DNA of 64,000 nt. Origin: Rhizobacter sp. SG703. GTDB taxonomy: Bacteria > Pseudomonadota > Gammaproteobacteria > Burkholderiales > Burkholderiaceae_C. A program made the position numbers and the translations under genes. Below the pieces are notes generated by a model. The model did no database searches and was not told the DNA's origin. It saw nothing but the letters and a program-made list of their open reading frames with translations. Location: the NCBI RefSeq assembly GCF_012275445.1, contig NZ_JAAZQK010000010.1:62001-126000 (forward strand), read 5' to 3'. Positions 33,798 to 42,530 of this stretch are shown here, piece by piece; the first letter of the stretch is position 1; every line of letters starts with the position of its first letter.

Positions 33798-34712
33798 ATG
33801 ACGCCCGCCGCAGCCGCCGGCGGCGATGGGCGAACCGCCGCCGGATTCCTTCCCGCGCTCGCCCTCGCCTTCAACGCGCTCGTCTGGGGCGTGTCATGGT
33901 GGCCCTTCCGCGAACTGCACGCGCTCGGGCTGCACCCGCTGTGGGCTACCGTGCTGGTGTACGCGGTCGCTGTGCTGCTGATCGTCGCGACACGCCGCCG
34001 CGCCCTCGGCACGCTGCTGCGCACGCCCAGCCTGTGGCTGCTGGTGTTCGCATCGGGCGCGACCAACGCGGCTTTCAACTGGGCGATGGTGATCGGCGAC
34101 GTGGTGCGCGTCGTGCTGCTGTTCTACCTGATGCCGCTGTGGACGGTGCTGCTGTCGCGGTTGGTGCTGAAGGAAGCCTTCACGCCGACCGCCGCGCTGC
34201 GCGTCGCGCTGGCGCTGGCCGGTGCGTTCATCGTGCTGAAGCCGGCGGGCGCGGGCGTCGCGCTGCCGCTGCCGCAGTCGCTGCCCGACTGGTTGGCGGT
34301 GCTCGGCGGCTTCACGTTCGCGCTCAACAACGTGATGTTGCGCCACCAGGCGCACCGGCCGGAAGAGGCGCGGGCGCTCGGGATGTTCATCGGCGGCGTG
34401 CTGGTGGCCGGCGCGCTCGCGAGCACGCTGGCCGCGAATGCGCTGGTGCCCTGGCTGCCGGCGCCGCAGCCCGCCTGGGTGCTGGCGATCGGCGCGCTGA
34501 GCCTCGCGTTCCTGGCCAGCAACCTCGCGCTGCAGTACGGCGCGTCGCGGCTGCCGGCCAATGTCACGTCGGTCGTGATGCTCTGCGAGGTGGTGTTCGC
34601 GACGCTGTCGGCCATCGCGCTCGGCGCCGGCACGCTGACGCCGACGGTGCTGATCGGCGGCGTGCTGATCCTGGCGGCCGCGCTGCTTTCCACATTCAAG
34701 CGAGCCGGTTGA
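33798..34712 (+). CDS. EamA/DMT-family transporter
   Basis: The protein has 304 residues with ten predicted helices in two EamA repeats. Conserved segments are NALVWGVSWWPFRELHALGL, FNWAMVIGDVVRVVLLFYLMPLWTVLLSRLVLKE and the second-repeat MLCEVVFATLSAIALG. It should export a metabolite or amino acid. It begins four bases after the lplT stop and is probably co-transcribed. Confidence 0.88.
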   Translation: MTPAAAAGGDGRTAAGFLPALALAFNALVWGVSWWPFRELHALGLHPLWATVLVYAVAVLLIVATRRRALGTLLRTPSLWLLVFASGATNAAFNWAMVIGDVVRVVLLFYLMPLWTVLLSRLVLKEAFTPTAALRVALALAGAFIVLKPAGAGVALPLPQSLPDWLAVLGGFTFALNNVMLRHQAHRPEEARALGMFIGGVLVAGALASTLAANALVPWLPAPQPAWVLAIGALSLAFLASNLALQYGASRLPANVTSVVMLCEVVFATLSAIALGAGTLTPTVLIGGVLILAAALLSTFKRAG

Positions 34713-34715
34713 TCG

Positions 34716-35042
34716 CTACTGCAGCGTGCGCGTGCCCGGCAGGCTGAAGACCTCGGCCGGCGATTGCAGCGCATGGCAGGCCTCGCCGGCATCGCGGGTG
34801 CAGCCGGCCATCACCGCCCAGCGCTCGTGCAGGTGCCACAGCACGCAGCGGCAATCGCCCGACAGCTGCGGGTGCGCGGCCAGCATCGCGAGGTTGTGCG
34901 CGATCTTCTCGCCCATCCCCGCGCGGTGCGCCGGGTCGCTGGCGGCCTGCAGGTACTGGCTGTAGCCGGTCATCAGGGCCAGCGTGCCCGCGAGCACGGC
35001 CTCGACACCCGGCATCTGGTGTTCTTCGACGAGCAGGTCCAT
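34716..35042 (-). CDS. Unknown Cys/His-containing protein under a Fur-type promoter
   Basis: The protein has 108 residues, soluble, with no signal peptide. I do not recognise the family. It is helical at the N-terminus (EEHQMPGVEAVLAGTLALMTGYSQYLQ). The second half has conserved-looking metal ligands: GDCRC, HLHERW, GC and EACH within about 35 residues. The start at ATG 35042 has GAGGGAG upstream. The promoter is overlapped by a perfect 7-1-7 Fur box, so the gene should be expressed under iron limitation. A role in iron or cofactor metabolism is inferred from regulation only. Confidence 0.7.
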   Translation of the reverse strand: MDLLVEEHQMPGVEAVLAGTLALMTGYSQYLQAASDPAHRAGMGEKIAHNLAMLAAHPQLSGDCRCVLWHLHERWAVMAGCTRDAGEACHALQSPAEVFSLPGTRTLQ

Positions 35043-35073
35043 GCGACGCTCCCTCGACAGTGGCAATGGGACG

Positions 35074-35102
35074 ATGCTATCTCAGATGAGAATGATTCTC
35101 AA
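35074..35102 (-). promoter_or_regulatory. Fur-repressible sigma-70 promoter
   Basis: On the minus strand, TTGAGA (35097-35102) and TAGCAT (35074-35079) are separated by exactly 17 bases, a good -35/-10 pair. TGAGAATGATTCTCA (35087-35101) is a perfect 7-1-7 inverted repeat with the Fur consensus form and covers the -35 element and spacer. Iron-loaded Fur should block this promoter. Confidence 0.75.
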
Positions 35103-35158
35103 ATGGAAACAGGCGAATCACCCTGGACCGGCCGCGCCTTCAGCGCGTGCGGTGCACA

Positions 35159-35965
35159 TCACGGCACGACGAAGTCGGGATCGAGCTCGCGCAGCACCTG
35201 GAGGAACTCGGGGTCCATCAGCGGCTTGGCCAGGTAGGCGTCGCTGCCGGCCAGCGAGGTGCGCACCCGTTCGGCCGGGGTGGCCTGGCCGGTGACGAGC
35301 ACGATGCGCGGCCCGCCGGCCGACTGGCGGGCGGTCTGCTTCATGAACTGGCACAGCTGCAGGCCGTCCATCGGGCTGTCCGCGCCGAGTGCGATGTCGA
35401 TGAAGGCCAGCGCGAAGCTGTGCACCGTCATCCGGTCGAGCGCCTGCGTGCTGTTGCGCGCCAGGTGCACGCGGTAGCCCAGGCGCATCAGCCGGACCTG
35501 CAGGAACTTGAGCGCGATGCGGCTGTCGTCGACGACCAGCACGTCTTTCACGGCGCGGCCGCTGGCGGCGGTGGCCGCCGCATCGAACCGTCCGGAATCG
35601 GAGGCGACCCAGTCGGCCTGCGGCGGCTCGTCGAGCAGCGCGAGCCGCTGTTCGAGCAGCAGGTCGAGTTCGCGCACGATGCGGGTGGGCTCGATCGGGC
35701 GCGGCAGGTGGGCCGCCGCGCCGGCCGGTGCCCGCGCGCCGATGAAGACGGCGTCGGCGAGCCGCCCGGCGGCCGTCACCGCGGCGATCGCGGCCGGCTG
35801 GTCGGCATCGCCGAGGACGAAGTCGGCCTCGCCCAGGTCGGCCGCGCGTTCGTACGCCGGCGCGCGCTGCTCGGCCAGCCGCAGGAATGACTGCACGCCG
35901 TCGCGCTCGAAATCGCTGAACCCCTGCAACGCCACCGAATACCGCGTGCGGATGCGCTCGGTCAT
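35159..35965 (-). CDS. Response regulator with a C-terminal receiver domain
   Basis: The protein has 268 residues. About residues 139-262 form a CheY-like receiver: VLVVDDSRIALKFLQ, phospho-acceptor Asp near residue 188 in FIDIAL, VLVTGQAT and the conserved Lys in AYLAKPL. The first ~130 residues read like a degenerate receiver (FVLGDADQPA, ADAVFIGARAPAGAA, PRPIEPTRI) without the phosphorylation site. There is no output DNA-binding domain. No kinase is adjacent. Confidence 0.85.
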   Translation of the reverse strand: MTERIRTRYSVALQGFSDFERDGVQSFLRLAEQRAPAYERAADLGEADFVLGDADQPAAIAAVTAAGRLADAVFIGARAPAGAAAHLPRPIEPTRIVRELDLLLEQRLALLDEPPQADWVASDSGRFDAAATAASGRAVKDVLVVDDSRIALKFLQVRLMRLGYRVHLARNSTQALDRMTVHSFALAFIDIALGADSPMDGLQLCQFMKQTARQSAGGPRIVLVTGQATPAERVRTSLAGSDAYLAKPLMDPEFLQVLRELDPDFVVP

Positions 35966-36133
35966 CGTGTGCTCCCTTGGTCTGTTGGTATGGCGAGGAT
36001 GGTGGGCGCGGTGGCAGAACGCGTCAAGCACGGGAATGGAACGCGGCCCTGCTGCGTACACTGCCCTGCGGATGCCGCGCACGCGCCGCGTTCGACGACA
36101 CGCCACCCCAGCCCCACGCCAGGAGATCCCCGC

Positions 36134-36586
36134 ATGAACCGATCGATCCTCGTCCTCGCCACCGTGGCCGGCCTCGCCGCTGCACTGCCGGCGGCCGCGC
36201 AGTTCGCCAAGCCCGAAGACGCGGTCAAGTACCGCAAGGCGGCCTTCACGGTGATGGCGAGCCATTTCGGCCGCGTGGCCGCGATGGCCAACGGACGCGT
36301 TGCGTTCGATGCCAAGGTCGCCGCCGACAACGCCGAGATCGCGACGATGATGTCGAAGCTGCCGTTCGCCGGCTTCATCGAAGGCACCGACAAGGGCGAC
36401 ACCAAGGCCAAGCCGGAGATCTGGACCGAGCAGGACAAGTTCAAGGCCGCCGCGTCGAAGATGCAGGACGCGATGGAGAAGCTGAACGTCGCCGCAAAGG
36501 CCGGCAACGTCGACACGCTGAAGACCGCGGCCGGCGCGGTAGGCCAGGCCTGCAAGGGCTGCCACGACAGCTACCGCAAGGAGTGA
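36134..36586 (+). CDS. Cytochrome c' (class II)
   Basis: The protein has 150 residues with a Sec signal peptide (LVLATVAGLAAALPAAAQ). The mature four-helix bundle carries the C-terminal heme motif CKGCH in ACKGCHDSYRKE, typical of class II cytochromes. These periplasmic proteins bind NO or other gases. ATG 36134 is chosen because AGGAG precedes it and it heads the signal peptide. Confidence 0.93.
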   Translation: MNRSILVLATVAGLAAALPAAAQFAKPEDAVKYRKAAFTVMASHFGRVAAMANGRVAFDAKVAADNAEIATMMSKLPFAGFIEGTDKGDTKAKPEIWTEQDKFKAAASKMQDAMEKLNVAAKAGNVDTLKTAAGAVGQACKGCHDSYRKE

Positions 36587-36711
36587 TCGACGCGCGGCCG
36601 TGCGACCGGCCGGCGCGGGGAGACCATCCGCTACCATTCGGGGTTGCGTTGCGCGCAGCCACCCGCTTGGCGCCGCCCCCGCCTGCCCACGACTTCACGA
36701 GCCCGCTTCGA

Positions 36712-39255
36712 ATGACTGTGTCTTGTTTCCGAGCCGCGCGCGTCCTCGCCGTCCTGCTTCCGCTGCATGCCGGGCTCGCAGCGGCTGCCGACGAATTGCC
36801 GCCCGGCGGCACATTCACCACCCCGGCCTATGCGACGGCTGCCAGCGCGCCCGCCGGCACCAACACCCCCGGCTATGCGCCGACGACGCCCGGCGGCGCG
36901 CTGCGCAACCTGCCGACACCCGGGCAGACCGCGCCGCGCGACGACGATGACGCTGCCGCCCGCCTGCGCAACCTGCCGCCGCCGAAGCCGAGCGAGTTCC
37001 AGAAGTTCGTCGAGGCCGCGACCGGCCGCCAGCTGCAGCCCTTCGGCAGCAACTTCTTCGCCGAGGCCTCGCGCGCCGCGCAGCCGGTCGACAACGTCCC
37101 GGTGACGGCGGACTACACCGTCGGTCCGGGCGACGAGGTGCTGGTGCGGGCCTGGGGCTCGATCGACGTCGACTACCGCAGCACCGTCGATCGCAACGGC
37201 CAGCTGAACCTGCCGAAGGTCGGCAGCTTCACGGTCTCGGGCATCAAGGCCTCCGAACTCGAAGGCCAGCTGCGCGCGCAGATCGGCCGCCTGTACCGCA
37301 ACTTCAACCTCAGCGTGTCGCTGGGCAAGCTGCGCGGCCTGAAGGTGTTCGTCGTCGGCCCGGCCCGCCTGCCGGGCGTCTACACGGTGCCCAGCCAGGC
37401 GACGATGCTGTCGGCGGTGGTGGCCGCCGGCGGCCCCGGCCCGAACGGCTCGATGCGCCGCGTGCAGTTGCGCCGCGACAACCAGCTGGTGTCCGAACTC
37501 GACATCTACGAGTTCCTGGTGCAAGGCGACAAGTCCAAGGACCTGCAGCTGGCCGCCGGCGACGTGCTGGTGTTCCAGCCGGTGGGGCCGCGCGTCGCGC
37601 TGAGCGGTGCGCTCGACAACGCCGCCATCTATGAACTGAAGGGCGCGCAGGAGCCCGTCGGCGAGTTGCTGCGCTACGCCGGCGGCTCGCCGGTGCTGAC
37701 CGACCCGAACCGCGTGCAGCTCGAGCGCATCGACCCGGCGCAGGCGCCGGCGGCACGCTACGTCGAAGACTTCAAGCTCGACGCAGCCGGGCTGCAGCAC
37801 CCGCTGCGCGACGGCGACGTGCTGACGCTGCTGACGATCTCGCCGAAGTTCGCGAACGCGGTGACGCTGAAGGGCCAGGTGGCGCAGCCGCTGCGCTACA
37901 CCTTCACGCCGGGCATGCGCATCCGCGACCTGATCCCCGACAAGGAAGCCCTGATCTCGCCCGACTTCTACCGGCGCAAGAACCTGCTGGTGCAGGTCAT
38001 CGCCGACGACGACGACATCCTGCTGGAAGAGGCCGAGCAGCGCGCCGCCCGCACGGGCAGCAACACCGGTGTCGGTCTGCCCGGCGCGACGAGCAGCGGC
38101 ACCCCCGGCGCGCGCGGCGAAGGCGGCCGGACCGACAACACGGCGACGCCCGTCGTCGTGGCGTCCGCTGCCGACCCCTCTGCCGCGCGCGATCCGAACC
38201 GCTTCCCGCTGACCGAGGGCGAGCGCGCGCGCCGGCGCATGGACCGCCTGGCCGCGGCCGAGTCGAGGCGCACGCCGGCCACCTTGTTCAACGAGCTGAA
38301 CTGGGACTACGCGGTGATCGAGCGGCTCAGCGAGAAGGACCTGAGCACGCAGGTGATTCCGTTCAACCTCGGCAAGGCGGTGCTCCAGGGCGACCCCGAC
38401 AACAACATCGAGCTGAAGGCCGGCGACGTCGTCACCATCTACAGCCAGAAGGACATCCGCGTGCCGGTGGCCAAGCAGACGCGGCTGGTCTCGGTGGAAG
38501 GCGAGGTCGGCGCGCCCGGCGTGTACCAGCTGCTGCCCGGCGAGACGCTGGCCCAGCTGATCACGCGGGCCGGCGGCTTCACGCCGCAGGCCTATGTGTA
38601 CGGCCTGGAGTTCAGCCGCGAGGAAACCCGCAAGCGCCAGCGCGAGAACCTGCAGGTGGCGATCGCGCGCCTCGAAGTGCTGTCGGCGCAGCAGGCGGCC
38701 CGCGAAGCGGCCAACCGGCGCGAAGAGCAGGCCGGCGGGGCCGCCATCAGCTCGGCGGCGACCCAGGCGCAGATGGCGCGGCTCAGCCGCGTGCAGCCGA
38801 ACGGCCGCGTCGCGCTCGAACTGACGCCGGAGACCACCTCGGTGAGCCAGCTGCCCGAGGTGCCGCTCGAGAACGCCGATCGCATCGTGGTGCCGAGCCG
38901 CCCCGGCTTCGTGACGGTGGCCGGCGCTGTCGTCAACAACAACGCCTTCCTGTGGAAGCCCAACCGCACGGTCGGCGACTACGTGAAGCTGGCCGGGCTG
39001 GATGAAGCCGCCGAGCCGTCCAACATGTTCGTGCTGCGCGCCGACGGCACCGTCAGCCATGCGAACGAACGCCGCGGCTGGTTCGGCAGCCTGGAATCCC
39101 AGGCGTTGCAGCCCGGCGATGCGGTGGTGGTGCCGAACCAGCTCGACTACGAGAGCTGGGGCCGCGCGGCCATCCGCAACCTGAAGGACTTCTCGCAGAT
39201 CTTCTACCAGTTCGGCCTGGGTGCGGCGGCCATCAAGACGCTGCGCGGAGACTGA
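36712..39255 (+). CDS. SLBB-domain outer-membrane polysaccharide export protein (OPX)
   Basis: The protein has 847 residues with an N-terminal signal peptide ending about LAAAADE. After a Pro/Thr-rich spacer the Poly_export domain begins near residue 133 (YTVGPGDEVLVRAWGSIDVDYRSTVDRNGQLNLPKVG). Several SLBB repeats follow (KVFVVGPARLPGVYTVPSQATM, VALSGALDNAAIYELKG, VSVEGEVGAPGVYQLLPGETL, VTVAGAVVNNNAFLWKPN). It is much longer than Wza (about 380 residues) because of the extra SLBB units. It should form the outer channel for a capsule or exopolysaccharide. A Wzz-like gene follows five bases later. Confidence 0.9.
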   Translation: MTVSCFRAARVLAVLLPLHAGLAAAADELPPGGTFTTPAYATAASAPAGTNTPGYAPTTPGGALRNLPTPGQTAPRDDDDAAARLRNLPPPKPSEFQKFVEAATGRQLQPFGSNFFAEASRAAQPVDNVPVTADYTVGPGDEVLVRAWGSIDVDYRSTVDRNGQLNLPKVGSFTVSGIKASELEGQLRAQIGRLYRNFNLSVSLGKLRGLKVFVVGPARLPGVYTVPSQATMLSAVVAAGGPGPNGSMRRVQLRRDNQLVSELDIYEFLVQGDKSKDLQLAAGDVLVFQPVGPRVALSGALDNAAIYELKGAQEPVGELLRYAGGSPVLTDPNRVQLERIDPAQAPAARYVEDFKLDAAGLQHPLRDGDVLTLLTISPKFANAVTLKGQVAQPLRYTFTPGMRIRDLIPDKEALISPDFYRRKNLLVQVIADDDDILLEEAEQRAARTGSNTGVGLPGATSSGTPGARGEGGRTDNTATPVVVASAADPSAARDPNRFPLTEGERARRRMDRLAAAESRRTPATLFNELNWDYAVIERLSEKDLSTQVIPFNLGKAVLQGDPDNNIELKAGDVVTIYSQKDIRVPVAKQTRLVSVEGEVGAPGVYQLLPGETLAQLITRAGGFTPQAYVYGLEFSREETRKRQRENLQVAIARLEVLSAQQAAREAANRREEQAGGAAISSAATQAQMARLSRVQPNGRVALELTPETTSVSQLPEVPLENADRIVVPSRPGFVTVAGAVVNNNAFLWKPNRTVGDYVKLAGLDEAAEPSNMFVLRADGTVSHANERRGWFGSLESQALQPGDAVVVPNQLDYESWGRAAIRNLKDFSQIFYQFGLGAAAIKTLRGD

Positions 39256-39260
39256 GCCCG

Positions 39261-40508
39261 ATGATGCAGACCGATCCATTGACGAACGTGCCGACCGACG
39301 ATTTCGAGGAACAGAACGGGCCGTCGATCGGCCTGTTCGACCTGCTGGTCTGGCTGGGGGAAGGCAAGCGGATCGTCGCGGCCTGTGCCGGCGCCGCGAT
39401 GGTGCTCGCCGTGGCCGTGGCGCTGCTGAAGCCCAACATCTTCACGGCACGCGCGACCTTGCTGGCCCCGGGCGGGCAGCAGCAGAGCTCGTCGGCCGCT
39501 GCACTCGCCGCGCTGGGCTCGCTCGGCGGACTGGCCGGGGGCCTCGGCAGCAAGAGCCCCGACGAGTTGTACGTCAGCCTGCTGAAGAGCGACAGCGTGC
39601 AGCGCGCGCTGGACCAGCAGTTCAAGCTGCAGCAGCGCTACGAGGTCAAGACCTACGAGCAGTTGCGCAAGGTGCTGCCCACGTACGTTCGCGTCAGTTC
39701 GGACAAGAAGTCCGGCCTGATCACGGTCGAGGTCGACGACGAGAAACCGCAGTTCGCCGCCGACCTGGCGAACGCGCACGCCGACGAGGTGACCAAACTG
39801 CTCGGTCGGCTGGCCGTGTCCGAGGCCCAGCAGCGCCGCGTCTTCTTCGAGCAGCAGCTGAAGGACACCAAGGAAAACCTGATCCAGGCCGAACAGGCGC
39901 TGCGCGCGGTGCAGGAAAAGTCCGGCATGGTGGTGCTCGACAAGCAGGCCGAGGCGATCATCACCGGCGTGGCCCAGCTGAAGGCGCTGATCGCCGAACG
40001 CGAGGTGCGGCTGAAGGTGATGCGCACCGGCGCCACCTCCGAGAACCCGGACGTGCTGCGGCTGACTTCGGAACTGACCGCGCTGCGCAGCGAGCTCGCG
40101 CGGATGGAAGCGGCCCCCGGCGGCAACGCCAGCAGCGCCGCCACCGGCAGCATCGACATCCCGGTCGGCAAGCTGCCGGGTGCGGCGGTCGACTACGTGC
40201 GGGCGCGCCGCGAAGTGAAGTTCCAGGAGACGCTGCTCGAAGGCATGCTGCGCCAGTACGAGATCGCCAAGCTCGACGAGGCGAAGGAAGGGCCTTCGCT
40301 GCAGAAGGTCGACGTCGCCCAGGCGCCGGACCGCAAGTCGAAGCCGGCGCGTTCGATCTTCGTGCTGACGAGCACCCTGCTGGCGCTGCTGGCGTCGGCG
40401 ATCTTCGTGATCGGGCGCCGCTACATGGCCCTGCGCCGCGAGCAAGACCCCGGAAGCGTCCAGGCGCGCGAGGCGCTGCGCCACGCGTGGCGCTGGCGCC
40501 GCGCCTGA
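39261..40508 (+). CDS. Wzz-like polysaccharide chain-length determinant (polysaccharide co-polymerase)
   Basis: The protein has 415 residues. A first membrane helix at about residues 38-58 (RIVAACAGAAMVLAVAVAL) and a second at about 370-390 (SIFVLTSTLLALLASAIFVI) flank a large periplasmic coiled region, with the Pro-rich PAR motif before the second helix (RKSKPARS). There is no C-terminal tyrosine-kinase domain. It partners the OPX protein just upstream in polymer export. Neither polymerase, flippase nor glycosyltransferase genes follow. Confidence 0.92.
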   Translation: MMQTDPLTNVPTDDFEEQNGPSIGLFDLLVWLGEGKRIVAACAGAAMVLAVAVALLKPNIFTARATLLAPGGQQQSSSAAALAALGSLGGLAGGLGSKSPDELYVSLLKSDSVQRALDQQFKLQQRYEVKTYEQLRKVLPTYVRVSSDKKSGLITVEVDDEKPQFAADLANAHADEVTKLLGRLAVSEAQQRRVFFEQQLKDTKENLIQAEQALRAVQEKSGMVVLDKQAEAIITGVAQLKALIAEREVRLKVMRTGATSENPDVLRLTSELTALRSELARMEAAPGGNASSAATGSIDIPVGKLPGAAVDYVRARREVKFQETLLEGMLRQYEIAKLDEAKEGPSLQKVDVAQAPDRKSKPARSIFVLTSTLLALLASAIFVIGRRYMALRREQDPGSVQAREALRHAWRWRRA

Positions 40509-40518
40509 CGAACGTCGC

Positions 40519-41355
40519 TCAGAGCGTCAACGTGCCGCGGATGCAGCTGGTGCTGTGTCCGCCGACCCACACCTGGCCGTCGACCTGGGCGATGTGCACG
40601 CGGCCAGCGCGGTCGAGCCGGGTGCCCTGCGCCGCAACATAGCGGGCCGGCGCGAGCCCGGTGCCGATCAGCCACTGCGCGAGGCTCGCGTTCAGGCTGC
40701 CGGTGACCGGGTCTTCCGGGACGCCGATCGGCGCGGCGAACCCGCGCACCTCGAACTGGCAGGCGCCGCCCGCCGCATGCGGCCCGATCACGCCGACCTT
40801 GGCCAGCGACTTCAGCGCCGCATGGTCCGGCTCCAGCGCCAGCACCGTCCCGGCCTGGTCGAGCAGCAGGCCGAGCCAGCGCGGGCCGTTGTCGAGCCAC
40901 TGAGCCTGCAGCACCTGCCGGCGGTGCAGGCCGAGCGCCTGCAGCACCGGTGCCAGCTCGGCATCGGTGACCGGCGCCTGGCGCAGCGGCGGCGCCGCGA
41001 AGGCCGCGCGTTCGCCGTCGAGCCGGATATCGACCCGGCCGACGCCGCACTGCTGCACGACCGCGCCGGGTGTCTTCGGCACGCCGCCGGCCTCGAGCCA
41101 AGCGTGGCAGCTGCCGAGCGTCGGGTGGCCGGCGAACGGCAGCTCGCCGCCCGGCGTGAAGATGCGCACCCGGTAGTCGGCCTGCGGGTCCGTCGGCTGC
41201 AGCAGGAAGGTCGTCTCCGACAGGTTGGTCCAGCGCGCGAAGGCCTGCATCTGCGCGTCGTCGAGTGCGTCCGCACCGTGCACGACGGCCAGCGGATTTC
41301 CCTTCAGGGCCACGTCGGTGAAGACATCGACCTGCGCGAAGGCGAAGCGCGTCAT
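40519..41355 (-). CDS. PhzF-family isomerase/epimerase
   Basis: The protein has 278 residues. Two-fold repeated PhzF folds are visible: VDVFTDVALKGNPLAVV, catalytic Glu at about residue 47 (NLSETTFLL), PGGELPFAGHPTLGSCHAW and the second-half EDPVTGSLNASLAQWL. The reaction in this protein is unknown. Its ATG overlaps the stop of the aminotransferase gene, and the EamA gene precedes that, forming a three-gene operon. Confidence 0.92.
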   Translation of the reverse strand: MTRFAFAQVDVFTDVALKGNPLAVVHGADALDDAQMQAFARWTNLSETTFLLQPTDPQADYRVRIFTPGGELPFAGHPTLGSCHAWLEAGGVPKTPGAVVQQCGVGRVDIRLDGERAAFAAPPLRQAPVTDAELAPVLQALGLHRRQVLQAQWLDNGPRWLGLLLDQAGTVLALEPDHAALKSLAKVGVIGPHAAGGACQFEVRGFAAPIGVPEDPVTGSLNASLAQWLIGTGLAPARYVAAQGTRLDRAGRVHIAQVDGQVWVGGHSTSCIRGTLTL

Positions 41356-42530
41356 GCCGCCTCCTTCAGCGCCGCAGCCAGCGCGCGGATGCCGCGTTCG
41401 ATCTGCTGCGGCGACACCGTGACGAACGACAGCCGCATCGTGTTGGCGCGTGCCTGCTCGGCGAAGAAGGCCGCGCCCGGCACGAAGGCCACACCGTTGG
41501 CGACCGCCTTCGGCAGCAGCGCGATCGCATCGACGTTCGCCGGCAGCTCGACCCAGAAGAACATGCCGCCGGTCGGCACCGTCCAGCGGCAGCCGGCGGG
41601 CATGTGGGCTTCGAGCGCGGCGCGCATCGCATCGCGCTGGGCTTTGTAGCGCGCACGGATGGTCGGCACGTGCGTGTCGAGGAAGCCGTCTCGGATCACC
41701 TCGTGCACCACCCGCTGGTTGAAGCCCGGCGTGTGCAGGTCGGCGGCCTGCTTGGCCTGCAGCAGCTTCGGCACCAGCGGCGCCGGCGCCACCACGTAGC
41801 CCAGGCGCAGGCCGGGCGCCAGCACCTTCGAGAACGAGCCGAGGTAGACCGTGCCGTCGGCCCAGCGCGCGGCCAGCGGCGGCGGCGGCGGCGCGTCGAA
41901 CCACAGGTCGCCATACGGGTTGTCCTCGACCAGCGGCAGGTTCAGCGCCTGCGCCCGCGCGACCACCGCGGCACGGCGGGCCTCGCTCATGCAGCGGCCG
42001 CTCGGGTTCTGGAAGTTCGGCAGCAGGTACAGGAAGCGCGCGCCTTCGGCGGTGTGCAGCGCATCGGGCAGCGGGCCGTCGTCATCGCAATCGACCGCGG
42101 TGAAGACCGGCTCGTATGGTGCGAAGGCCTGCAGCGCGCCGAGGTAGGTCGGCGATTCGACCGCCACCCGGCTGCCCGGGTCGACCAGCACCTTGCCGAC
42201 CAGGTCGAGCCCCTGCTGCGAACCGGTGGTGATCAGCACCTGGGCCGCGTCGACCTGCTGGCCGTGGCCGCGCAACATCGCGGCGACCCATTCGCGCAGC
42301 GCCGGCAGGCCTTCGCTCGACGCGTACTGCAGCGCCTCGCGCGGGGTGTCGCGCAGCACGCGGGCGGTGGCCTCGCGCATCGCGTCGACCGGGAAGCCGT
42401 CGGGCGACGGCAGGCCGCCGGCCAGCGAGATGATGCCGGGCTGTTCGGTCACCTTCAGGATCTCGCGGATGATCGACGGGTTCATGCGGTGGGCGCGCTG
42501 CGCGAGCTGCCAGGGGGTGCGCGAGGTCAT
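41352..42530 (-). CDS. PLP-dependent aminotransferase (LysN/2-aminoadipate type)
   Basis: The protein has 392 residues and is a fold-type I class I/II aminotransferase: ISLAGGLPSPDGFPVDAM, LQYASSEGLPALREWV, TTGSQQGLDLVGKVLVDPGS, LPNFQNPSGRCM, PLP lysine in LGSFSKVLAPGLRLGYV. It has no GntR domain, unlike the two MocR proteins in the window. The substrate is uncertain; the LysN-like form suggests aromatic or alpha-aminoadipate transamination. It overlaps phzF by four bases and the EamA gene by four bases. Confidence 0.92.
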   Translation of the reverse strand: MTSRTPWQLAQRAHRMNPSIIREILKVTEQPGIISLAGGLPSPDGFPVDAMREATARVLRDTPREALQYASSEGLPALREWVAAMLRGHGQQVDAAQVLITTGSQQGLDLVGKVLVDPGSRVAVESPTYLGALQAFAPYEPVFTAVDCDDDGPLPDALHTAEGARFLYLLPNFQNPSGRCMSEARRAAVVARAQALNLPLVEDNPYGDLWFDAPPPPPLAARWADGTVYLGSFSKVLAPGLRLGYVVAPAPLVPKLLQAKQAADLHTPGFNQRVVHEVIRDGFLDTHVPTIRARYKAQRDAMRAALEAHMPAGCRWTVPTGGMFFWVELPANVDAIALLPKAVANGVAFVPGAAFFAEQARANTMRLSFVTVSPQQIERGIRALAAALKEAA

